Source: Bacillota bacterium (lineage in GTDB: Bacteria; Bacillota_I; Bacilli_A; RFN20; CAG-826). From it: DNA of 11,545 nt. Shown one piece after another: positions 1 through 6,326 of this stretch. The stretch is from positions 1 to 11,545 of the forward strand of contig JAEZSD010000010.1 of NCBI GenBank assembly GCA_023422095.1, given 5' to 3'. Each line of letters begins with the position of its first letter. Position 1 is the first letter of the stretch. A program made the translations under genes and the position numbers. The notes beneath the pieces were generated by a model that ran no database searches, was not told the origin of the DNA, and saw only the letters and a list, made by a program, of their open reading frames with translations.

Positions 1-19
1 GAGTTAAAGGAGTATTCTC

Positions 20-2449
20 ATGAATAAAATCAACACCAAAAAATCTTTTATTTTGTCCATCGCGGCTGTGGTTGCTTTCGGAGCTGGAATTAGTTTTGCG
101 TTAAACAGTGAAACTGTTAAAACTGAGGCTGTTTATTCCCCTGGTACAACATATGCTGTGACAACTCCAACTGTGTATTACAGCACGATTGGAAGTTCTT
201 TGTCGGGAACTTCCTTATTAGGTTCTCTTCAAACATTAAATTCAACAAATCGAAAGAGAACGATGGGATATAGCTCAATGGGCACCAATTCATCTAACAG
301 CCCTTATGCTTACACCGATTACAATCCAAATTCTTCTATCCAAACTGATAGTAAGGGCCAAAGATACTCAACTAATTTAGTTAGTTTTTACACTAAAACA
401 CCAATGACCAGCTACAACAAAGAACATGTTTGGCCAAATTCTCGTGGTGGTTCTGCGGTGGAAGCCGATATTCACATGCCAAGACCAACAATTTCTTCGG
501 AAAATAGTAGCCGAGGTAATTCCTTCTATGTCGAGGGAAGATCCACAAGCAATAATGGTTGGGATCCTTATACTGCGGGATATAGTGAAATCTCCAGAGG
601 TGAATCCGCACGCATTATCTTCTACTGTCTGGTCGCAAGTAGCAACTTAAAGTTATCGGATGAAGTTAATATCTCAAGCGGCGGAGCAGGTTACACCTCT
701 ACGATGGGTAAACTATCCGACATGCTTAAATGGAATCTTCAATATAGCGTTACTACCTATGAACAAAACCGCAACAACGGAGCACAATACCTACAAGGTA
801 ATCGCAATCCTTTTATCGATCATCCGGAATATGCCTGCAAGATTTGGGGAAACACCAACTCAACCACTCAGTCAATTTGTTCATCATATGGCGAAGCTCC
901 TGAAACAATCACTTTGAGCCCATCAACTTCTTCAATAGCTATTGGGGGGACTGTTACTTTAAACGTTAATGTCGATTCAGGATCGAACGATGTCACCTGG
1001 TCAAGTAGTAATAATAGCATAGCTACCGTTAATGGCGGAATCGTTACAGGTGTGGCTGCTGGAAATGCAACCATCACTGCGACTTCCACTCTCGATAACA
1101 CTGTTAAGGGAACTGCTTCAGTCACAGTTAAGGCTTTATCTTCCTTAAATTCTAGCGGAACTCCAAACACTACTTCATACACCGCAGGACAATCATTCAA
1201 TCCAGCCGGATTAATCGTCACCGCCACTTATAGTGATAGTTCAACCGCAAACGTCACTTCTAGTGTTGCTTGGGCACCTTCCCCATTAACTGCTGGGACG
1301 ACAAGTGTCACTGGTTCATATGGTGGTAAAACCATCACTGTCAGCGGGCTTACCGTAACTAGCAACAAGACCATGACAATAAATAAAGCCAATAGTGGTT
1401 TACCGACAACAAAAACAACCAGCGAAATGACAAAGTCATACACGGTAAAAAATGGAACAATTAATGATGGAACAATGAGTATCCTTTGGGGCGCTGGAGT
1501 ATATAACACTCCTCAATATGATGAATTCGCTCTTCCAAACGGAGTAAAAATTCAACCTGGCGATACAACATATGTTAAATCAATTAAAGCTGATTTATAC
1601 GGGTACATTAACAGCGATGTTTATGCAAACGGAGTTAAAGTAACAGGAGTAGAAGGCGAACCATCGGTTAATGGAAACAGCAAAATGTTAACGTTTACCA
1701 TCAACTCAAATAATTGGTATATCATCGGTAATACTGCCGCTCATGATCAATGCTTCTATTCTATTGAATTCAGTATAGGGGAAGGTTCTTCGCCAACAGA
1801 TAAGCCAGTTACTGGAGTCTCGTTAAACAAAAGCACTCTTTCATTAGAAGTCGGAAGAAGTGAAACACTAAGCGCTACTGTCAATCCCAATGATGCCACG
1901 AATAAAAACGTTACTTGGTCAAGCAGCAACACTAGTGTTGCCGGCGTTAACTCTTCTGGTTTTGTTTCAGCCCTAGCAGCAGGAAGTGCTACTATTACTG
2001 TCACTACCGTCGATGGAAGTTTTACTGACACATGTGAAGTTACTGTCCAACCTGCTTCCTCAGAAATAGTTCATGTAACTAGTGTTACATTGAATAAAAA
2101 TAGTCTTTCCCTAGAAGCAGATAAAAATGAAACATTAACTGTTACTATAAATCCCGCTAACGCAACAAATAAAAACGTCACTTGGTCAAGTAGCAAACCA
2201 GCTTTCGTTTCAGTGAGTTCTACCGGAGTAGTAACGGCTATTGAGCTCGGAACTGCAACAATCACTGTTACCACTGAAGATGGAAGTTTTACCGATACAT
2301 GTGAAGTTACTGTTACAGCAAAAACTGTTAATCCTAACGGAAATGGCGGATGCGGAGGTTCAATTGCGATTACAAGCGGAATTATTGCCGCTCTATCAGC
2401 TGTTGGAATTGCCGCTATTCTCATCAAGAAAAAGAAATACTCTAAATAG
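20..2449 (+). CDS. Secreted surface-anchored endonuclease I-family nuclease with Ig-like (Big) domains
   Basis: Predicted to cleave DNA and/or RNA outside the cell, for example for nucleotide scavenging. The start is supported by AAAGGAG seven bases upstream. An N-terminal signal peptide (residues ~1-28: lysines, then a hydrophobic stretch ending near SFA) precedes an endonuclease I domain (~50-277). That domain shows YNKEHVWPN (132-140, metal/active-site His136), ADIHMPRP (149-156), RGN (165-167) and NPFIDHPEYACKIWG (263-277), all typical of the EndA/Bsn family. Next come a Big_2 domain (~295-372), a Big_3-like domain (~376-447), an unassigned beta-rich module (~450-588) and two near-duplicate Big_2 domains (~597-676, ~686-765). 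The C-terminus is a Gly/Asn linker, Cys778-Gly-Gly-Ser, a hydrophobic helix (781-802) and KKKK, which reads as a surface anchor. At 809 residues it is far longer than plain nucleases of the family because of the added domains. The family assignment is strong; substrate and anchoring mechanism are inferred. Confidence 0.9.
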   Translation: MNKINTKKSFILSIAAVVAFGAGISFALNSETVKTEAVYSPGTTYAVTTPTVYYSTIGSSLSGTSLLGSLQTLNSTNRKRTMGYSSMGTNSSNSPYAYTDYNPNSSIQTDSKGQRYSTNLVSFYTKTPMTSYNKEHVWPNSRGGSAVEADIHMPRPTISSENSSRGNSFYVEGRSTSNNGWDPYTAGYSEISRGESARIIFYCLVASSNLKLSDEVNISSGGAGYTSTMGKLSDMLKWNLQYSVTTYEQNRNNGAQYLQGNRNPFIDHPEYACKIWGNTNSTTQSICSSYGEAPETITLSPSTSSIAIGGTVTLNVNVDSGSNDVTWSSSNNSIATVNGGIVTGVAAGNATITATSTLDNTVKGTASVTVKALSSLNSSGTPNTTSYTAGQSFNPAGLIVTATYSDSSTANVTSSVAWAPSPLTAGTTSVTGSYGGKTITVSGLTVTSNKTMTINKANSGLPTTKTTSEMTKSYTVKNGTINDGTMSILWGAGVYNTPQYDEFALPNGVKIQPGDTTYVKSIKADLYGYINSDVYANGVKVTGVEGEPSVNGNSKMLTFTINSNNWYIIGNTAAHDQCFYSIEFSIGEGSSPTDKPVTGVSLNKSTLSLEVGRSETLSATVNPNDATNKNVTWSSSNTSVAGVNSSGFVSALAAGSATITVTTVDGSFTDTCEVTVQPASSEIVHVTSVTLNKNSLSLEADKNETLTVTINPANATNKNVTWSSSKPAFVSVSSTGVVTAIELGTATITVTTEDGSFTDTCEVTVTAKTVNPNGNGGCGGSIAITSGIIAALSAVGIAAILIKKKKYSK
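1814..2314 (+). repeat. Tandem Big_2 domain duplication (267-bp period) inside the nuclease gene
   Basis: Two copies of an Ig-like Big_2 unit lie end to end with an exact 267-bp (89-codon) offset and no visible indels. Matching anchors are AATAAAAACG at 1901 and 2168, and GATGGAAGT at 2012 and 2279. The last ~35 bases of each unit differ at only a couple of positions, while the middle is more diverged. The third Big_2 domain, nearer the nuclease domain, is much less similar. This indicates an internal duplication within the coding sequence, not a mobile or CRISPR-like repeat. Confidence 0.85.
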
Positions 2450-2468
2450 AGTACCTGAAGACAAAAAT

Positions 2469-2522
2469 AAAACCCTTGGCGCTTGTAAACTAAACGTGGT
2501 TCAGTTCATTGCTAAGGGTTTT
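2469..2522. terminator. Bidirectional two-tier terminator between convergent genes
   Basis: A 12-bp stem pairs 2469-2480 (AAAACCCTTGGC) with 2511-2522 (GCTAAGGGTTTT), including one G-T pair. It encloses about 30 bases that form a second hairpin: 2488-2495 with 2499-2506, loop GTG, one mismatch. On the plus strand the stem is followed by a T-rich run ending the nuclease transcript (stop at 2449). On the minus strand the opposite flank is also T-rich, ending the five-gene operon whose last gene stops at 2531. The placement and dual T-tracts fit a shared Rho-independent terminator. Confidence 0.8.
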
Positions 2523-2530
2523 TATTATTT

Positions 2531-3688
2531 CTAAAGAATGTATTCTTTTAAGCTTTCCCAATTTGGATGGGCGTTAATAACCTTTTCTAGAGCTTTATTG
2601 AATAATACTCGTTCCAATGGCTTTCGTTGCTCAGGAACGCGTTTAAACGATTTTTTTGACCACTCTAACGCTCTTAAACACTCGGAGTTTGATTTATCGA
2701 TAAGTCCAGAGATCAATACGTAAGTTCTAATTGCCCCCATCGATTGATCAGAAGATATTTCTCTTTTTTTAGACATTGATACTCGTTCATCACAGAATAG
2801 GCGAGCTTCTTCAAGAGAATTGGTTAATAGGTTTATATAGATGAGTTGATTTTCCGCTGTGGCGACTATCTTGTGACCAGACTTTTTGTCATTAACGATG
2901 TCGTTTAATATCTTTTCTGCTTCTTGAAATTTTTCTTCGCCAAGAAGGAGATAGGCTTTGTTAAGATTCATATCTGTCGAAAAGTTCGAATCTTTCTCGC
3001 CTTTAAAGACTTTTTCTTCCTGTTCTTTTGAAATTTGACCAGTTACTTCAGTGATAAGTAGTTGATTAAAGGCTCGGCGGTTTTTTCTTGATCCAACAAG
3101 GCGAAGGCGATAACCATCGGTGAGTGAATCAAGGCGGAAAGGAACAATGTTGTAGAATAGAATAGCCGCTCCGGTAACTCCAATGGTAAGAATGAAATAA
3201 GCCATATCAACCGCCAAATCGGTTTTATTAGGCGATGTGGTAATAAAAAGGAAAGCGAAGATAACAAGGACAATTTCCACTCCGAAGAAGAGCGAACCGT
3301 AGAGCAAAAATGCCGTGGGGTTAGGTTCTTTCTTGGCATTATCTTTTGGCAGTATTTTAGTCTCTCCTGTTAAACCATCAAAATGGGAAAAGTGGAATTT
3401 TCTTTTTCCATCTTCCTTATAAAAGGTAAAACCGAGAACGTTTGTCGATACAATGTTGTATCTTCCAACTTTGGCGCCCAAAACATGAGCAATTTCAAAA
3501 ATAATTGCGTTAACAATTACTCCAACAACCACCGCGGCGATGAAAAACAATACATAAACGACCCAATTGGTCTCCTGAAAAATAAATGAATTATTTGCTT
3601 GAGGTCGAATGCCGAAGAAAAAATAAGCAGCAGCTCCACCGAGAATAAGTAGCCATACAAATAGCCCTGTAATATCTTCTTTTTTCAT
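2531..3688 (-). CDS. M50-like membrane protein with degenerate HExxH (probable pseudoprotease) and helical cytosolic tail
   Basis: Multi-pass membrane protein of 385 residues resembling site-2-type M50 metallopeptidases. Hydrophobic segments lie at ~8-26, ~42-63, ~126-150 and ~162-183. The second runs into FEIAHVLGAKVG (64-75), which aligns with the HExxH zinc motif except that the first His is Phe64 (codon TTT). Glu65 and His68 remain. A second M50-type motif, N180-IVP-F-x-LDSLTDG192, resembles the N-x-x-P...DG segment supplying the third zinc ligand. A KEDGKRKFHF stretch between them also recalls this family. Residues ~235-385 are soluble, with helix pairs that look TPR-like. The start is supported by AAAGGA four bases upstream, and the gene follows the alcohol dehydrogenase by 10 bases, so it is last in the operon. 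With the first His lost, proteolysis is doubtful; it may bind or hold substrates instead. The role is unknown. Confidence 0.75.
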   Translation of the reverse strand: MKKEDITGLFVWLLILGGAAAYFFFGIRPQANNSFIFQETNWVVYVLFFIAAVVVGVIVNAIIFEIAHVLGAKVGRYNIVSTNVLGFTFYKEDGKRKFHFSHFDGLTGETKILPKDNAKKEPNPTAFLLYGSLFFGVEIVLVIFAFLFITTSPNKTDLAVDMAYFILTIGVTGAAILFYNIVPFRLDSLTDGYRLRLVGSRKNRRAFNQLLITEVTGQISKEQEEKVFKGEKDSNFSTDMNLNKAYLLLGEEKFQEAEKILNDIVNDKKSGHKIVATAENQLIYINLLTNSLEEARLFCDERVSMSKKREISSDQSMGAIRTYVLISGLIDKSNSECLRALEWSKKSFKRVPEQRKPLERVLFNKALEKVINAHPNWESLKEYIL

Positions 3689-3698
3689 AAAATCCTTT

Positions 3699-4871
3699 CT
3701 AGAAACAGCTCCTATAAATCTTTAGGGCCATTTCTTGATCAATTGGTTTAGCGTGATGGCCAACGATCCGTGTACCATCATTTGAAAACATTTTTACCAA
3801 TAGTTCGACATCGGCATTTTCGATGTTTAAATCTTTATATGATTTAGGCATATTGAGAAAGTCGAAATACTCTTCTAATATTGCCACACCTTTTTTAGCA
3901 TTTGCAAGTTTATCAGACAAATGAGAGTCAAGTACATTTCTCGCTAGTTGATCAAATTTATCGATATCGTATTGGAGATACTCTTTAGCCCAGGCGGGGA
4001 ATAAAATGGCTAGTCCTGCTGCGTGAGCAACGTGAGGATATACTCCGCTTAAAGCGTGTTCGAGTTGGTGAACGGGCATGGAATAATTCTTCCCAATACT
4101 GGTAATTCCATTATGTGACAAAGTAGAAGCCAACATTAGTGTCGCACGAGCTTGGTAATCGTTTGGATTTCCCATTACAATACGCCCGGCTTTGATAATT
4201 GTTCTTAAAAGTCCTTCCGCAAGCCCATCGGCAATTTCGTTATCGCTTGATGGGGATAAATATCTCTCAAGTGTGTGCATAATGATATCAACAACCCCAT
4301 ATGCTGTTTGAGTGGGGCTAACAGAAAAAGTTAACTCTGGATCTTCAATAGCAAAAACAGGTCGAACATGGTCAGAATTGAAACCGGCTTTATTTAAGGT
4401 TTTATCATCTTGTATAACACATGATGTTGACATCTCACTTCCGGCAGCCGAAATAGTAAGAATCACTCCAATAGGCAAGCCCCTAGTTGGTTTGGCGAGA
4501 TATCGATGAAAATCAAAACAGTCTCCATCATAATAATAACCTACTGAAATTAATTTTGCGGTGTCGATGACTGAACCACCTCCGATTGGCAACAAAAAGT
4601 CAGGTTTGAAAATACGAGCCATTTCAAGACCCTTATAAACCACTTCTAAATTTGGATTTGGTCGAACTCCTTCAAGAATTAAGTGCTCAATATTGTGCTT
4701 ATCTAAAGATGAAATAACAACATCTAATAGACCACTTTTTTTAACTGAAGATTGGCCAGTTATAATCAATACTTTTTTTGCATTTTTGGTATGGAGGATG
4801 TCTCCTATGAGCTGGGCTTTTCCTTTGCCAAAATAGAGTTGGGTCTTCATTTCATAATTAAAGTCAATCAT
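3699..4871 (-). CDS. Iron-containing alcohol dehydrogenase (BdhA/YqhD-like)
   Basis: NAD(P)H-dependent group III alcohol dehydrogenase, probably reducing aldehydes to alcohols in the cytoplasm. The 390-residue length is typical of BdhA-like members. The nucleotide-binding motif GGGSVIDTAK lies at 97-106. The expected divalent-metal ligands are visible: Asp195 and His199 (VVDIIMHT), His268 (VHQLEH) and His283 (VAH). After His283 the family usually has Gly, but here it is Ala (AHAAG); this is minor and not obviously inactivating. The start overlaps the TetR gene stop by 8 bases (ATGATTGA), with a GAGGA ribosome site inside the TetR gene. Being next to a DhaS-like regulator suggests induction by a small metabolite. 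The substrate (butanol, propanediol, methylglyoxal or another aldehyde) cannot be told from sequence. Confidence 0.9.
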   Translation of the reverse strand: MIDFNYEMKTQLYFGKGKAQLIGDILHTKNAKKVLIITGQSSVKKSGLLDVVISSLDKHNIEHLILEGVRPNPNLEVVYKGLEMARIFKPDFLLPIGGGSVIDTAKLISVGYYYDGDCFDFHRYLAKPTRGLPIGVILTISAAGSEMSTSCVIQDDKTLNKAGFNSDHVRPVFAIEDPELTFSVSPTQTAYGVVDIIMHTLERYLSPSSDNEIADGLAEGLLRTIIKAGRIVMGNPNDYQARATLMLASTLSHNGITSIGKNYSMPVHQLEHALSGVYPHVAHAAGLAILFPAWAKEYLQYDIDKFDQLARNVLDSHLSDKLANAKKGVAILEEYFDFLNMPKSYKDLNIENADVELLVKMFSNDGTRIVGHHAKPIDQEMALKIYRSCF

Positions 4872-5424
4872 GGGTTTTTTTCCTCATTTTACTAAAGTTT
4901 CGCACTGCTTTTTTCAAATTTTCATCATCTTCAAAACAGAAGCAGGTCATCAATCCTTCAAGAGATTTGCTCTTATAGGTGGAAAGGTAATAAACGATGG
5001 AATTTGAGTAAGCCAGTGCGTAAAAACGAGTGATGATTTTCCTATCATTCAATTTGAGCTTTTTACTTTCGGGGATATCCTCGATAAAGCGAAGAATATT
5101 TTGATAGGTGATGTTATAGATGAATTCTTGAAATAGTTCTTTCCCTGCGGAAGACAAAGTAGCATCAATAAAATTTTTGTTTGCCGTATAGTAAGAGTAG
5201 ATAATTTTAACCAACTTTTTGATATTTGTAGCTTCTTCGGCCTTAGGTATACTTTCATCAAGAAAAACGAGAGTTAAAAGATCATAGATGTCGTGAAAAT
5301 GATAGTAAAAAGTCTGGCGATTAATATGGCATCGTTCTGAAAGCATTGTCACTGAAATTGAGTCCAGAGGAACCTCCGCCATCAATGATTTTAATGTTTC
5401 TGCTAGCCGATGTTCTGTTTTCAT
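4864..5424 (-). CDS. TetR-family transcriptional regulator, DhaS-like
   Basis: DNA-binding regulator of 186 residues. The N-terminal helix-turn-helix spans about residues 22-48, with SVTMLSERCHINRQTFYYHF as its core. The RQTFYYHFHDIYDLL pattern is the one seen in DhaS-type TetR proteins. The C-terminal part (~60-180) is helical, aromatic-rich and not informative about the ligand. The ATG overlaps the psuG stop as ATGA, so translation is probably coupled. An AAGGAG lies about 14 bases upstream, further than usual and inside a small hairpin (5430-5444). It is embedded between psuG and the alcohol dehydrogenase, so autoregulation of this operon is the simplest guess. A candidate operator is the inverted repeat at 8831-8854. 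Confidence 0.88.
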   Translation of the reverse strand: MKTEHRLAETLKSLMAEVPLDSISVTMLSERCHINRQTFYYHFHDIYDLLTLVFLDESIPKAEEATNIKKLVKIIYSYYTANKNFIDATLSSAGKELFQEFIYNITYQNILRFIEDIPESKKLKLNDRKIITRFYALAYSNSIVYYLSTYKSKSLEGLMTCFCFEDDENLKKAVRNFSKMRKKTHD

Positions 5425-6326
5425 TTTAAAAGGATGTACTCCTTACTGATTTTCGCTCCGAGGATTGCGTTATTAATAACTAAGTGGATATTTGATTCGA
5501 GCGAGTCCCCTCCAGTTAACTCAACAATTGTTTTAAGCAAGAAAGGCGTTACTTCCTTTCCCTTAATGCCGAGTTTATCGGCTTCAAAAAGAGCTTTTTT
5601 AATTGCATCATTAATTGTTTTGGCATCCATTGCATATTCTTCTGGGATTGGATTTGTAATCAATATTCCCCCGGCAAGGTGATTATGGCGCTTATGATAG
5701 ATAATTTCAGCGGCTTCTTTACAGTTTGAGATTTCGTAATCAACACCAAGCCCGGAATGTGGGGTGTAGAAGGCTGGTAATTCTTTAGTCTTATAGCCAA
5801 GGACAGGAACGCCCATGGTCTCCAAATACTCTAAGGTTAAAGGAAGATCGAGAATTGCTTTTGCTCCAGCACAAACAACAGTGACATCAGTCTTCGCTAA
5901 TTCTTGCAGGTCAGCAGAAATATCCATGGTTGTTTCAGCGTGGCGATGAACACCACCAATTCCGCCTGTGACAAAGACTTCAATACCGGCTTGGTTGGCT
6001 ATTATCATTGTGGCAGCAACGGTGGTTGCAGCCCACATTTTCTTGGCGTAAACGACAGGTAAATCACGACGTGAAACTTTCACTATCCCTTTTCTTTTAC
6101 CGAACTGTTCAATTTCATCGGGTGTCATTCCAACAACAGCGACTCCATCAATAATACCAATGGTGGCAGGAATAGCTCCATTATCGCGAATCGCTTGTTC
6201 GACCTTTAAAGCGGTTTCCACATTTTTTGGATAAGGCATCCCATGAGAAATAATAGTGCTTTCCAAGGCAACAACTGGAAGGCCTTCTTTCAATGCCTTT
6301 TTTACTTCGTCATTAACTTTAATCAT
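5421..6326 (-). CDS. psuG: Pseudouridine-5'-phosphate glycosidase
   Basis: Reversibly splits pseudouridine 5'-phosphate into uracil and ribose 5-phosphate, a cytoplasmic step of pseudouridine salvage. The 301 residues match the family's usual ~300-310. Diagnostic segments are ALESTIISHGMPYP (20-33, Glu22), VSRRDLP (84-90, preceded by Lys83), TGGIGGVHR (120-128), TTMDISADL (132-140, Asp139) and CAGAKAILD (152-160, Lys156). These line up with E. coli PsuG Glu31, Lys93, Asp149 and the catalytic Lys166. The start overlaps the P-type ATPase stop by 8 bases (ATGATTAA), with AAGGA upstream. The usual partner, the kinase PsuK that makes the substrate, is not in this window; it may be elsewhere or the substrate may come from another route. 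Confidence 0.95.
   Translation of the reverse strand: MIKVNDEVKKALKEGLPVVALESTIISHGMPYPKNVETALKVEQAIRDNGAIPATIGIIDGVAVVGMTPDEIEQFGKRKGIVKVSRRDLPVVYAKKMWAATTVAATMIIANQAGIEVFVTGGIGGVHRHAETTMDISADLQELAKTDVTVVCAGAKAILDLPLTLEYLETMGVPVLGYKTKELPAFYTPHSGLGVDYEISNCKEAAEIIYHKRHNHLAGGILITNPIPEEYAMDAKTINDAIKKALFEADKLGIKGKEVTPFLLKTIVELTGGDSLESNIHLVINNAILGAKISKEYILLK
5430..5444 (-). promoter_or_regulatory. Small hairpin covering the distant ribosome binding site of the TetR gene
   Basis: On the minus strand AAGGA-GTACA-TCCTT forms a perfect 5-bp stem whose left arm contains most of the AAGGAG ahead of the TetR start codon. If it folds, free ribosomes could not reach this site, and TetR synthesis would depend on ribosomes finishing psuG. 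The stem is short and lies within coding sequence, so chance is possible. Confidence 0.3.

Noticed and set aside
1814..2314. Repeat array as possible CRISPR
   Set aside because: There are only two long in-frame units encoding Ig-like domains; no short repeats with unique spacers.
868..2427. Long open frames on the minus strand opposite the nuclease gene (e.g. 868-1227, 1228-1509, 2071-2427)
   Set aside because: They mirror the repetitive Thr/Ser/Val-rich Big-domain coding sequence, have low-complexity products, and lack ribosome sites and known motifs.
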